Positions 10,071-21,900 of a stretch of 64,000 nt of DNA are shown in pieces. Numbering within the stretch: position 1 is the first letter of the stretch; every line of letters starts with the position of its first letter. The translations under genes were made by a program, and so were the position numbers. The stretch is from contig NC_089276.1 in NCBI RefSeq assembly GCF_963678975.1, positions 31,388,368 through 31,452,367 of the forward strand, in the 5' to 3' direction. The notes under the pieces are model-generated. The model saw only the letters and a program-made list of their open reading frames with translations, made no database searches and was not told the DNA's origin. This DNA comes from Dysidea avara (Eukaryota; Porifera; Demospongiae; Dictyoceratida; Dysideidae).

Positions 10071-12106
10071 GCTACTACTGTGAGTTATTTACATGTAGAG
10101 ACAGTTTTGCAATATTAGCCCTTGATTATGCAACATCTCTCAATGGATTTGTATTGCGGTACGTGTAAAAAAAATCTTTAGGAGTTGTCATTGTCTTGTG
10201 ACCTCGCTATAATATAAAAATAGGTGTATTTACACATATTTCACTTTATTTCTCTACCTTATGTTACACTTACCGTCACGTTATACCAGTCAACATAGCC
10301 GTGTTTGTACAGTCCATCTAGCACTGACATTATTTAATTTTGGTTTGTCCATACGCGTGTTTTCTTCAATCAAACCTCTAATCCCTACAATAACTTTTAA
10401 AGACACGATGTGGACACAATCCCTAATGTCTGATAAACAAGTTGTGAAAATGTGCAGAACCGTAAGTTCCCTAGGGAAGGCTTTTTAAGCAGAAATCTTT
10501 TAAACTCCATTTAGTTCCACGCCTCATGCGAGCGTTGATAATTGGCAGATGTCTTAGAGGTGTTTTTCAAGCATAATTCTTGTGCCACACCACACATGGT
10601 GTGTTAAACTTGCTTAACCTTTGTGACTTATCAACTTGCTTGTCAAGCTTCTGGTAGAGCTCAAACCAGCTTGTTAGCTACATAGCATTACCCACCCTAA
10701 CCACTCCCGTTGTGGCTTTCATCATGCATGTCACTTAATGTACATGTTACATAACAAAATACTGTTACATCACATTAATTGTTTGTAATATTAACAATAA
10801 AATTCTGACTATAAAATGCGATAGTGATGTAACCTATGAATTAGTTTATTTCCATCACAACTGTATGCCTCATCCTGGAAAATCAATAGATCATAAACAA
10901 TAATGCTAAGATCTTACCAGGCAGGATGAATCTCATTGTTGATCTTGATATTACTTTGGTCCCACCACAACAGTATAATCCGGAAACATCTGAGATCACA
11001 AATGATAACAGAGTCACGGTTATCTGGTATTTGATCTGTACACCTTGTCAACAATCCTGCTTCGAGATAATACTGGTTTTTTGAGCTACTAGAAGTTTCA
11101 CCTGATGGGTCTCGGTGAATTGGCACTGCTTACACATACATCTAAAATACCTATTGCATCAACATGGTGAATCAGTGTGTGTTGATGTTGATCTAATCAC
11201 TTTTGTTAACCTCCAGCACCAAACAAACTTGCTTGATACCTGATGATACAAGAGACCAGTTCCCTAACAAGCAGGCACTGAAGTAAAAAGAGAATGTGCA
11301 GAAAATTAACATGCCAGGCTGGTGGATCCTCATGGCTTAACTACAGAGTGACAAGCAGGCATCAAATGCAATGCACCTACAATCTGAGTACAATGGAACC
11401 TGAGTACAGTACAAGAAATTACTTAAGGATGCAGCAAGAGTGAATATAGAACACAGCTGAATGATAAAGGTTCAATGTTTAAAATTTGAATTAGTTGTAT
11501 ATGAATATTCATTCTTGGCCACTTCAGATATCAGCTGTTTCAGTTGCCAGTTAGTTTTACTTTCATGTATAATTGTACATGCATGCACCTGCTTTACAAC
11601 CAAGATGTTGTTGCATGGATTAAAACTTTAGTAATTGTAGTTAGTTGTATTCTTGGCCGCTCCAGATATAAGCTCTTTAAGTTACCAGTTACTTTTCTGA
11701 GCTGTTTTTTTTTACATTGGGTTCCAGGTACTGGTAGTTTCTTGGACGCGCCTTTTTACAGCGAAGGTGTTTTTGGGGTGGACATTATTAGTAATAAGGA
11801 TCACCAAGGTTTGAGAAAGCAGCGTTGAACAACCTGAAACAGTTCTAATGAATTCTAAGAAACTTCAAATTTTAACAATATTCTGAAATATGTTTACAGT
11901 TGCCCTTCACTTCAACTACATACATACAGTAGAACCAAGTCATAGAGCAAAATTCATTCATTTATCTGTGAATTGATGCATTTGTTCTAGAGGCAGGGAG
12001 AAGTAATAAGACAAATATAAATTCATGATGTATAAATGCTTTGTACCTCCATATGAAATAGTATATCATGGCTGCAAAAGATTTGCTGGTATATACAGAC
12101 CCAAGG
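10071..12106. other. Unassigned intergenic DNA
   Basis: No convincing gene. A weak pair of similar segments at about 11509-11560 and 11648-11705 (TTCTTGGCC...CAGATAT...GTT(G/A)CCAGTTA) suggests a local duplication. Open frames at 10261-10488 and 10914-11126 lack recognisable domains. Confidence 0.45.
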
Positions 12107-12114
12107 GCTAAGGG

Positions 12115-12416
12115 CAGTGGCGATTCTAGACCTGACCTACAGGGGGGGCCCAGTAGGGAACAACATAACTATTGTTGTTTGGCTATAGTATAAAGTAGAA
12201 TTTTCAGGGGGGTCTGGGGGTGCAACCCCCAAAAGCTGCAGGATTTTTGCAATTTAAAGGCTTAAAAACAGCCTAAAATTTGTTCTAAAAACATGAAAAA
12301 TGCTAAAAATAGCAATGCCAACCTATACAGCAACTTTTCCCCAAGATTTTTAAAAAGTTATTTTTTAACAGGGGGGGCCTTGGCCCCCCCCTGGCCCCCC
12401 CTTAGAATCGCCTATG
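12115..12416. mobile_element. hAT-like MITE, 302 bp, intact target duplication
   Basis: Ends CAGTGGCGATTCTAG and CTTAGAATCGCCTATG are flanked by the perfect 8-bp repeat GCTAAGGG (12107-12114 and 12417-12424). G- and C-run subterminal regions (GGGGGGGCC and GGCCCCCCC) can pair. Non-coding. Confidence 0.85.
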
Positions 12417-12424
12417 GCTAAGGG

Positions 12425-14007
12425 TATTAACACATACTCACCCCATTTGTTTAATTGTACGCTAGTATCTGATGATCAATTGTGGTATCAATATATAGTG
12501 TGAATAACTCTCAGAATGATACTCATATGTTATTATGCTTCATTACAAAACCTATTATTGTGACATTGTGTTGTTGTTTTTTACCTACACTAAGCTTTCA
12601 AAACACGTAGCTTGGCTATTGAGAGAAGTAAGTTGCTAGATTAAGTACAGTACTTAGGGCTTTACTAATCAATTTCATTATATAGATGTAGTAGTCTTAC
12701 TTGTTGTTCTGTTGTTCCATGGTCTGCTCAATAGCTGACACATGATGAGTATAAATACACATCCATGCATCATCCAAATGATTGTTTTAGTGGTCATTTG
12801 TCATAGAATGAGGCTCAGTGTTCAGTGTAATTGCAAAGCATTAAACTAGTCAAAGCTTTGCAATTACACTCTAAAGCCATGAACAAACCATGTTTCCTTG
12901 ATAATATTTAGAAGTTAAGTTCTGAATATATAGCGCCTTAGAACATCCAAGATACTGTGGTATATATATGTACCAGAAAATGCCATATGGAGCCTTCAGC
13001 CTTAATTTAGAACTCAATCCATAACCCACTATAACCCACTCCCCATACCCCACTCAAAGTGAATGAAATACATGCAGAAACATCTGGGCAACTGTCCAAA
13101 TTAAGATGTCCATGTCTTGTTCCAGCTGGCCAGTGATATTTCAAGGTGCCAATGGATGGCAAACATTTCTAGAAATCCACTGAAAGAGCAAATCATTGGC
13201 ATGGCTGTGGTGTAAATGTGTAGTGCATTGGTGTGGCCATCCATTCATGATGTCACCCGCCAAAAATATGGTCACATATCAAGCTTTTTGGGGCCAAAAT
13301 CTGTATCATGAAATGGCCTCATATTATTATGAGGAATGACTCAAAACAATATGTCTACCGAGACCCTTTCCCCCTACTAATGAAAGTCATGTGAAGCTAT
13401 GTGCATTATGTAATAACCTTATAATTAGCTATCTAGCCTCATGAATAAGACGGTCCAAAAAAGATATTATGGCATACTTCATGATCTAGATAAGTATTCA
13501 TATCCTGTAGGCGCTTCTGCAATGTGCTACACATCGGTTTATTGAAGTAATAAATAATGAGGACTAATTATGAAGTTTTTATTTATGTGGTCATGAGGTA
13601 TGAAGACCTACTTGACATGCCTACAATAATGAAGGGGTCTTATTATAGAAGTGGTCTTTGTAAAAGAGGTAAATATTTGTAAAATTTGAAATATATATAA
13701 GTTATCACTATTTCTAGTTTCAGTTTTCAATTTCAGTTTTCAATATTCTCTGTGTCCAATCTTCCTGAATTTATTAGATATTTGGACTGTATATCTCATA
13801 CTAAAGAACCATCCACATGAAATTCTCTTGTCCTTGCTTCTGGTTGGTGAGACTTGAGCCTTGAGTCACAATTGATACAAACAATGTTAGCAAGAACCTA
13901 GTAAGTGACATTTGCTTTAAGATGAGATCAGCTGTGAATTGAGGCCCATTATCAAATGTTAAAACTCTTAGAAAACCTGTGATTCAAGGCTCAAGTGGTA
14001 GGTTACA
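12425..14007. other. Unassigned intergenic DNA
   Basis: No gene recognised. One inverted pair is present: CTTGAGCCTTGAGTCACA (13853-13870) and TGTGATTCAAGGCTCAAG (13978-13995), 17 of 18 positions pairing. It may be an outer part of the adjoining palindromic element. Confidence 0.5.
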
Positions 14008-14270
14008 AACAAGTATGAGGAAAAATTAAAGAATTTTGAATTTTAAGTCTGGTTAGGGATCATAGAATAAAAGGTATGGAAACAAGGGAGGTCGCCTACA
14101 CCTGCAGATATACTAGTGGACATTTAATCCCTAGCTACCTATCATGGCCGAATTAGGAATTAAATGTCTACTAGTATATCTGCAGGTGTAGGTGACCCCC
14201 TACTATTTAATTCTATGATCCCTTATTGAACTTAAAATTCTTAACTTTTCCTTATACTTCTTGGCTTACT
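14008..14270. mobile_element. Palindromic MITE, about 260 bp
   Basis: Arms of about 115 bp share TTTTAAGTCTGG/TTGAACTTAAAA, GGGATCATAGAA/TTCTATGATCCC and CCTACACCTGCAGATATACT with its reverse complement. They surround a spacer of about 25 bp near 14140-14165. The element should fold into a near-complete hairpin. No coding sequence. Confidence 0.8.
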
Positions 14271-14509
14271 TTTGTGGTAACATTGAACCCAGACATACCA
14301 CATCAAAAGAAACCAAGGTAATGTTTTGACTAAATGTGCACGCCAAACATTATTCACTGACTCAAAAGTAAAGTGGCCATTACGCTTCACTTTCACTATG
14401 TTCAGCCCATTACACTACGCTACAAATGAGGAGAAGTGCCTCTGCCATTCACCACAAAAGATGATTCACGTGTCCCCAACTATCAATTACTGTCAACCAG
14501 ACACCGAAA

Positions 14510-14670
14510 CTGATTGTTCTATTACAATAGTGACTGTTCTATTACACTACAAAAGATGTGCTTAATAAATTATTGTTTTTAAAGTAATTTTGCACAGAGT
14601 TTCAAAGGGACTTTTCAGTTAGCTGAACTGCAGGTGGTCCCAAGGTGTTCAGATCACTGAGGTTCCACTG
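14510..14670. mobile_element. Partial pogo/Tigger-like MITE
   Basis: The right end CTGAGGTTCCACTG followed by TA matches the right end of the complete copy at 34897-35137. The TGACTGTTCTATTA motif and GGTGGTCCCAAGG(T/G)GTTCAGAT are also shared. The left end is missing. Confidence 0.65.
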
Positions 14671-14672
14671 TA

Positions 14673-15399
14673 GTTTGCACCTTCACACTGTGATGAAGTA
14701 TTTCAAAATCATCACCTAGACAAGGCCTAAAAACATGACTACATATCAATTATTTCTTCCAACATATTCAGCATGCAGTTCCTTCAGTAGCTTGGTTCTT
14801 AACTGCTTTGTTGCAATCACATGCTAACCTTAGAGAATACATTTATCTTCAATGCCAGTTCACCCTGATTTGCACTGCTATCTTCAACAGAACAGAATTC
14901 TTACTGGTTTCAATTTGGCTGTGATGTACTTCTCATTTCCTTCTTGACAACATGTATGAAATTGTTTGATGCTGTGGTTGAGAGAAGCAGTCTGAGTGTG
15001 TAATGATTAGAGTGTACTCTTTCTTGTAAACATAATCACTTAGATGAGAGCCAATACAAATACTCATGACTGGTATTGTGGTTGTACTACTTCCTCATGC
15101 CCAGACACTTTATATGCGCATGTGGGTCAGTGGTCAGTTACCAATGTGAACAGTCTACTGTAAAAGTACTAGTTAATCTTTTTCACTGTATAATGATATC
15201 CATTTGATAATTTCTGCTTATTTTGATAATGATGTGCCTCCCAACCATTGACATGGAGAGGCATCATGGGTTTTGTAATAGCACTGTAGCTTGACTCACA
15301 GATGCCTTAGCCTTGCTATGAGCTTGGTGGCAAGCCGTGTTTTATATAAAATATTTATATCGACATATTATAAGCATTTGTAGCTATCTCCAAATTGTA
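14673..15399. other. Unassigned intergenic DNA
   Basis: No gene or bounded repeat recognised. Confidence 0.5.
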
Positions 15400-15570
15400 G
15401 TATTTTACACCTATTTTCCAAATTTCCTGGGGGGGGGGGGAGGGGGGGGGGTCAATTCCAGCATGTTTTGTATGCTGGGAGTTGTCAGTGTTTCGCACAC
15501 TTTCACATGAGAGATCAGTACCTTTGGTTAGCCCCCCCTCCCCCTTTGTAAATCCTAAATCCGCCGCTGG
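15400..15570. mobile_element. G-run MITE fragment (GGCGGAT family)
   Basis: AAATCCTAAATCCGCCGCTGG at the right is the reverse of the GCGGCGGATTTAGG end, and a G-run with one A lies near 15430-15452. It interrupts LINE-derived sequence at 15575-15778. The left boundary is not resolved. Confidence 0.5.
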
Positions 15571-15574
15571 GATG

Positions 15575-15778
15575 TATACCAATTGGATTTGCTGCACACC
15601 TGAAAAAGATTTTGTTGTAGAAAGGTTTTTTTAATGGCTTTGCTACAAATGCATATTTCTTCCAAGTAAAATGTTTGTCTATCACTACTTCCAGGTAATT
15701 AGCTGATTTATTAGCCTGTATTTGCTGACTATGGATTCCACTTATATCAGACAGACAGATGCTGCAGCTAGAATCCAT
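15575..15778 (-). pseudogene. LINE reverse-transcriptase fragment
   Basis: The minus-strand peptide contains DISGIHSQQIQ, then YLEVVIDKHFTWKKY and KPLKKPFYNKIFFRCAAN. This fits the region just after the palm domain of CR1/Jockey-type reverse transcriptases (compare KYFGVIIDKNLKWTQHV in the LINE at 31506). It has no start and is cut by the MITE at 15400-15570. With the tail at 16448-16636 it is probably one broken LINE insertion. Confidence 0.65.
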
Positions 15779-16447
15779 AGAGTGTTATTATGAACCTATG
15801 AATGCAATACAAGTACAAAATTAACCATAATCTTACTATCTAGTGTGTTTCTTCTATGGTAGAATCACCTAGGAGTGAGCAATTCTCTGAAGCTCACAGA
15901 AATCCTACAGCTGCAGCAACCCAAGATCGTGGGGAATCTCGCCCACCCAGAAGAAATGAAACTTCCAAGTTTGACTGTGCACTAAGCTGACATACATAGT
16001 AATAGGTTAAATTATTGCACATGCATGCATTGCACTACTAGTACTTGACATTATTTAAATAATCTTGCACATATTGCAGAAAATATTATTGTGTATAAAA
16101 ATTATTTTAATATGCGTAATAGACATTGCTGAAAAGTCAAATGTGTCAACACGTTGATACTGCTTTAAGACTTCAATGGAGCATGTCAAATGCTTTACAG
16201 CTTAACACTTGAAATTGTGTCACAATTGTCATACATCTTTTTCAAACTCAATGGATATCCATTGATAGAGTCACACTTTAATCCCATGATTGATGTTTGT
16301 GGGTATCTTCGTATAAAACTAATAGGGATGAATGTGCACACAGGTTTGTCTTATTTATTATCGATACTGTGCAGACCTCCATTAGGGAGTAGTATAAAGC
16401 ACAGATGCACACAAGAAAACATACATAAGCACAAAGCATACAACATT
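15779..16447. other. Unassigned DNA between LINE pieces
   Basis: No clear gene. The plus-strand frame at 16190-16573 has no recognised domain and overlaps the LINE tail on the other strand. Confidence 0.4.
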
Positions 16448-16636
16448 TTATTCTATAGCTGGGCTAATACAAAAATAGTCTACAATCCTTTTCTTAAAGT
16501 CATCTATATTGCTTGCTTCAATTGCGGTAGCTGGGAGGTTGTTCCATATTTTAATAGTGGCAGGAAAAACTGAGTGAGAATAAACGTTTGATGAGCTGAC
16601 ACCTGTCTGAATCTTTGAGAGCACCATTTTGTACAT
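16448..16636 (-). pseudogene. LINE reverse-transcriptase C-terminal tail
   Basis: The peptide SNVYSHSVFPATIKIWNNLP followed by AIEASNIDDFKKRI is the usual C-terminal end of CR1/Jockey-type LINE proteins (compare NSFFPFTIKLWNQL in the LINE at 31506-33230). No catalytic part remains. Confidence 0.75.
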
Positions 16637-16751
16637 GTAGTCATGTTACCCATTAGGTGAGCACACTACCAAGTGATACTATCATGGAGTCACCTTATAT
16701 ATGTGCTTGTGCCTTCAGACCTGCAGCCCTCTTGCTTGAGCTTATATATAT

Positions 16752-17071
16752 CAGGGGCGGATCCAAAGTCTGGAAAGAGGGGGGGCACCTTGCTGAAAAA
16801 AAGTTGAAGAGCAAAAAAAAAAAAAAAAAAAGGTCACAATAATAGCTAGTTATCCTTTACCAAATATATTATATTACGTATGTTATGTAAAATAAAATCC
16901 TATTTATAGCTTCCTAAGTAAGCTACACTTCCCCATGAACACTGTGACTGCTTTATTAGAGTGATTGGTGATTGACTGCTCTATTAGAGTATCTCGATCT
17001 TATATACATTTTTTAAGGGAGGGGGGGGGGGGGGCACGTGCCCCCTGTGCCCCCCCCTGGATCCGCCACTG
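16752..17071. mobile_element. CAGGGGCGGATC-family MITE
   Basis: Ends CAGGGGCGGATCC and GGATCCGCCACTG, flanked by TATATAT on both sides (low complexity, so the duplication is ambiguous). It contains a poly-A tract (16813-16831) and two GACTGCT(C/T)TATTAGAG motifs (16946 and 16973), the second followed by TATCTCGATCT. The interior matches part of 7408-8107 in reverse. Confidence 0.75.
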
Positions 17072-17538
17072 TATATATAGTATATATCAGCAAATCACTC
17101 ATGGCATGCATGGTATATATAACTATTACATATTAGACTGTACTGGAGTCTGTGGTATCTTTGCTTTTTAGACCCCAGGAAAAAAACAGTACATTCACCT
17201 TCACTGTGTAGCAAACATCATAGTGTTCACACTGATTAATGGTAGATGATTATACTAAAGAGTAAGACTTTCCATGTAAAGGCTTGGCACATAATGACTC
17301 CAGCAGTTTCTTCCACTAATGCAGCAACTTTCAACGTGCATCATATCTATCATTTTTCTTTTTATTATCTTTTTTTAAACCTGAAATGCTTATACATACC
17401 TACATACGTTCATTATTTAAGGTGAAAGATTATTAACAATGTAGACAAGCAAAAACACAACTTGACATGTCATACAGAGCCAATGTAGAAACAAGCCTTA
17501 AACAACTAAGACATACGTGGGGGAAATAGTGATATTTA
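17072..17538. other. Unassigned intergenic DNA
   Basis: No gene or bounded repeat seen. Confidence 0.5.
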
Positions 17539-17856
17539 TATCTAATCAAAAACAGCCAAGCTGTAAAAAAAGGTGCGGCCCCCAAAAAGGCCATGGTGAA
17601 AAAAGATGTGAAATCCAAGGTGGCGGCCAAGAAATGGCTGTGATGGTAGATTAATGGTAAAAATTTTAATAACGACAATTCAGATGAATTTTGTACCACT
17701 TAATTCACCTGAATTGTCGTTATTAAAATTTTTACCATTAACCTACCATCACAGCCATTTCTTGGCCGCCACTTTGGATTTCACATCTTTTTTCACCATG
17801 GCCTTTTTGAGGGCTGCACCTTTTTTTACAGCTTGGATGTTTTTGATTAGATATCA
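17539..17856. mobile_element. Palindromic MITE, complete copy
   Basis: Two arms of about 150 bp are reverse complements. They contain ATCTAATCAAAAACAGCCAA, GTGCGGCC, GATGTGAAATCCAA, GGCGGCCAAGAAATGGCTGT and TAATAACGACAATTCA. Other copies are at 201-520 (half), 45473-45794, 48121-48355 and 50342-50694. The apparent protein frames on both strands come from the mirrored arms. Confidence 0.85.
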
Positions 17857-17879
17857 CTTCTTTTTGTATTTGTATACTG

Positions 17880-17905
17880 CAAAGCCGGCCTATGGCTGGC
17901 TTTGG
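17880..17905. repeat. Module hairpin next to the palindrome
   Basis: Arms CAAAGCCGGCC and GGCTGGCTTTG around TAT. The same hairpin accompanies the palindrome at 330-355, 45422-45446 and 50709-50737. The motif G-C content is far above its surroundings. Confidence 0.85.
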
Positions 17906-18025
17906 GGCTTTTTTAACCCATGTGTTTTTATTTACCACAGGAAGAAGAAAAGAACTTACAGAAGATTTTTAATACTTCAATTATTTTTGATTTTATTATA
18001 TAGTAATTATACAAATTATATACAT

Positions 18026-18645
18026 ATCAAGACACACGGTAGTGTGTCGTGCGGCCCAAGAAGCCGGCGCGTAACACCCGTTAGTATATTGACAAGAAGA
18101 AAGAAAACGCAATTTTCGCACCTCCGTAGCTCTGTGCTGCCTTGATGAAACAGGACGATTTTTGCTGTGGACACTCCCTCTAACTTCAGCACTCCACATT
18201 CCAAATTTGAGCGAAATCGCTTCAAGCGTTCCCGAGATATGCGACTTCAAAAGTTGGCTTAGATTCTTCGTTTTTCTTCTTATTTTCTTCCTCTTTTCGC
18301 ACACTTACAAAACCTGCTATAAAACGTGAACGCCATATCCTATCGCCTTGAAATTTGGCACACAGAAGGGGGGTATAAAGGCACATCTCTGTACCAACTT
18401 TGGCTGGAATACGATAAACAGGCAAAGAGTTATGAGCGATTATTCACGAACAATAACACCAATATGTTGTCACGCCTACAGGGTAAACCGCGTATGGGAA
18501 GAAGCTGAAAATCGGTGGGTGAATAGGTTAACTATTGAACCTCAAATCTTTTGTAGTTTGAAAGAAATCGAGCTAAAAACCAGGAAGATACAACGAAAAA
18601 ACCAACAATGTGTAACAATTATGCAATCGAGATTAGCTAATAAAA
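18026..18645 (+). mobile_element. Composite-element leading block, truncated
   Basis: About 620 bp that by eye is some 90 percent identical to 40177-40803. It starts ATCAAGACACACGGTAGTGT and includes GAAATTTGGCACACAGAAGG and AATCGGTGGGTGAATAGGTT. It stops at GCTAATAAAAA, where the MULE transposon begins, so its spacer motif and satellite are lost or displaced. Peptides read here are not protein-like and are shared by the non-coding copies. Confidence 0.8.
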
Positions 18646-18960
18646 ACGTAGTGGCTATTTGTCCGGTTCCGGACGCCAATTTCACTAGGCTATTCGTCCG
18701 GTTCGGATCGCGTGGTCCTGTTCGTCCGGTACTATTCGTCCGACAGTGTCACCCATAACTCGAGTATCAAACACACTAGTTGTATGAAGGTAAGTTTTGG
18801 GGTGAGTCATATCAAAACTTGTGTAAGATATTCCGGATTTCCGAATGGGTTACGCCCGTTTCGTATAAAATACGTGCGAAATACGCAGTGGTTATTCGTC
18901 CGGCAGCCGGACACCACCTGTCTGCGCTATTCGTCCGGCACTTCCTGTTTGCACACGTGA
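18646..18960. repeat. Clustered TATTCGTCCGG subterminal motifs
   Basis: At least six copies of (T)ATTCGTCCGG or close variants lie near 18655, 18690, 18718, 18733, 18893 and 18928. The right end has them near 31335 and 31368 in reverse. Position and repetition fit transposase-binding sites (inference). Confidence 0.65.
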
Positions 18961-21900
18961 GGGCTCACGTTGCGTTCAGGTTGAGGCGCACTATTAAAAC
19001 AGAAGAGTCTTGGTTGGTTCTTGGACGAACTATGGCCGTATCCTTCGAAGTTGGTGACACCTTCTCGTCCTATAAAGATTTGAAGAATCGTGTTGAAGAG
19101 TTTGAAAAAATTAATTTCGTTCAGCTTGCCCACAGGGATTCCGGGACATTGGCAGCTGCAGCTAAGAGGGCGCCTAAGGTAGTGGAGAAAGCAAATAAAG
19201 AGCTTGTGTATTACAGCATCGTGTTAACTTGTGTGCTTGGGGGAAAGAAGCACAAATGTGAAGGATCCGGTGTTAGACCAACACAAAAGTGAGTCCATGA
19301 TCAGTGTCTGTAGTGTCAGTTATACAGAGCTCTCAACTGGTGGAAATCATTTTGAGTGAGAACATAAGTGAAAATGAGTGAGATTGGTATTAAAATGAGT
19401 GAGATTATGTAGAGGGCAGGAGACTCACCTGCATTGTGTGAATCACACTCCTAAATGCAAAGGATTTTGCCTCTAGAGGGTCTGGGGTATGTGAAAAGTT
19501 TGCAACTCAAGACATTCTTAGGTGCAATTTTGATCGATAGTTCATGATTTTTGGACAAAAGATCAAACAGATTTTAACCACATACAGTAAGGGATTATAT
19601 TGCATAATGTATATATACAGTAGCTACGTATTATATAATTCACTGTTTGCTGCTGTGTGCCCTGTTATATTCTGATGTTACTTTCTTCGAGGATTTAAGC
19701 CACACCACTTCTGCAGGACTACATTTATGACAAGGCTTTGTTTTGATTATAACAGATAATGACCTTAATGCAAACAGTAACTATACAGCATGGAAATGAC
19801 TTAGTATATAATAATTGCATGTTTAAAAATAATGTGAAGTCAGTTAATTAGCTAGCTATAAGGTGTGCAATGAGTTCAATAATGGCTTCTGTTTACATGG
19901 CTTCTGTTGATCGTTGGTGGCTGAGCAACCCTAACATGTGTGAATATAACCATAACAACCCTATGATATACCTGTCCTTACGAGTGATCACGTGATGCTA
20001 AGAAACGGCTGCTTTAGTTCGAGATTCATGCTTTGAGTCATAGAAATTAATTTGTGAGTTTAGAGGTGTTGTGAGTGAGAGTGAGATTTTGTTTCAGTGC
20101 GTGAGAGTTGAGAGCTCTGGTTATACTCTGACCGAGTTTTTGTGTCTTGTGCATTGGCCAGAGGGAGGGTACATGACCAAATTTAATTGTGAAAATAGCC
20201 AATGGCTGACGGGTTGCTGTATTTGGTGGATCAACGGATCACGTGATGAACATATTATTCTACTACTCATTGGATTATTGTGTAATACTCTTGATATAGT
20301 AATTATTTTACTAATAATGACAAATGCTGCACCTTCATCGCTAAAAAGTCCACGCACCGTTTCAGATTTATGGATTTAGCTAGCTACGTAATCACAGATT
20401 AGCTAGCTACGTAATCACAGATTAGATCCACTACCTAGCTTTAAACACAAGTGTTTTTTTATCATTATTTTTAGTCAAGAGGATGAGACTAGGTACAGCC
20501 AGCCCATACCACAGCTGTAATCCTACAATCATTCTATAATTTACCTTCTTTAGGCTGTATTCTCATGGAAGGAGAGTGTGCCATGGCCCAGACCGCTGAA
20601 GTGAGTCAATTCACCAGCTTTCCTGTTAAGAATATTTGCTTCTATAAAGATTGTCAACAGTGCTAGCTTGCCAAGTTAACTTAGGGTCATTCCATGTCAA
20701 ATCAACAAGGAATTTAGGATCACCTCTCGGATTTTGACGAAACTTGACGTGTTTGTAGTACCTGTGGTGCTTATCACTGATGCAAATTTATAGCTCCATA
20801 CATTCTATAGTTTCTGATTTGTGACCACAAATATTTTGAATATTTCATGAATATTTGGTTCATCTCTAGTTATAAAATTGAATGCAACTTTGTTCTGTGT
20901 AAATATTTTTAAACACAATTTTCACTGATGGAAGACTGTTGATTGACCTTTCCAGTGATCCCTAAATTATGGGATATCTACTTAATTATGGTTCAAAAGT
21001 ACTTCATTGAAAATTGTAATCCTTTATATTTTGAAAAATGTTGCTTGAAATTTTTCAAATTCTTTTGTGAATAATGATTGGGTCATAGTCTATGTTTGAT
21101 AAAAGTTTTGTGGTGGGACCACAATGGGCTCAAGAGATATAATGAATTATGATGTGGTATGCGGTGGAATTTGCAGGCTATTATTGCTGTATTGGAGTGT
21201 ACACCTCCAATAACCACTCACAACAAGGCTATGCCAAGTTTGTCTTACAGAGTGAAGGTGTCTAGGTACATTGCAACCTGTATTAGTGACCACCTGTATT
21301 GAAAGGCCACCTATATGCTGCAGTTAAATTATACTTCTTTAATGTATAGCACAAAAGCATCAACCCTTTCTAGCAAATCCAAAAATGGTCCTTATTAGAC
21401 AGGTTGACTATAAATTATAGATCTGACCACCATGTGTCCCTAAACATCATGTAAATGTTGTACCATCTCTTCACAAGTACCTTCTTTATTAACTGTAGTG
21501 GATTTAGCCATATTTAAGTTCCGTACGTGGCTGCATAGATACATACAACAGGACTCCTCAGAAGGGATACCTGGATACCTTGATAACCAGGACACCTGTT
21601 TATACACTGTACTCCCACTCTAGCGGTGCATATACATTTGGACCAAGATACCTCTGTAGCTTCTGTAATATGAGCACTTTATTATGGTCCTAACAATGGA
21701 GGGGTTTTACCATATACGTACATGCATTGATTGTACCTCAATGTGTGAAATTAATTACTACATTACTTTACAATCACGACCACTTTGAAGATCAAGTCAT
21801 AAATTCATACACATACTCATGTAGGAAGTAAACATGTTGGCCACATATTTAACATTTACCTGTACTGATCTTCAAAAACGTGAACACAAAATACTTTGAA

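Noticed and set aside
10261-11126. Small genes at 10261-10488 and 10914-11126 (minus)
   Set aside because: No domains, no splice support, ordinary AT-rich context.
16190-16573. 127-residue plus-strand frame
   Set aside because: No domain; its end overlaps the well-supported LINE tail on the minus strand.
17654-18760. Open reading frames of 100-163 residues on both strands
   Set aside because: They lie in the arms of a palindrome and in the composite-element block, and appear in mirrored or related form in the non-coding copies at 40.2, 45.5 and 50.3 kb.
20071-20379. 102-residue frame, also seen in the right arm
   Set aside because: It is repeated because it sits in the MULE arm, within intron 1 of the transposase model. 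No domain; its mirror also gives an open frame.
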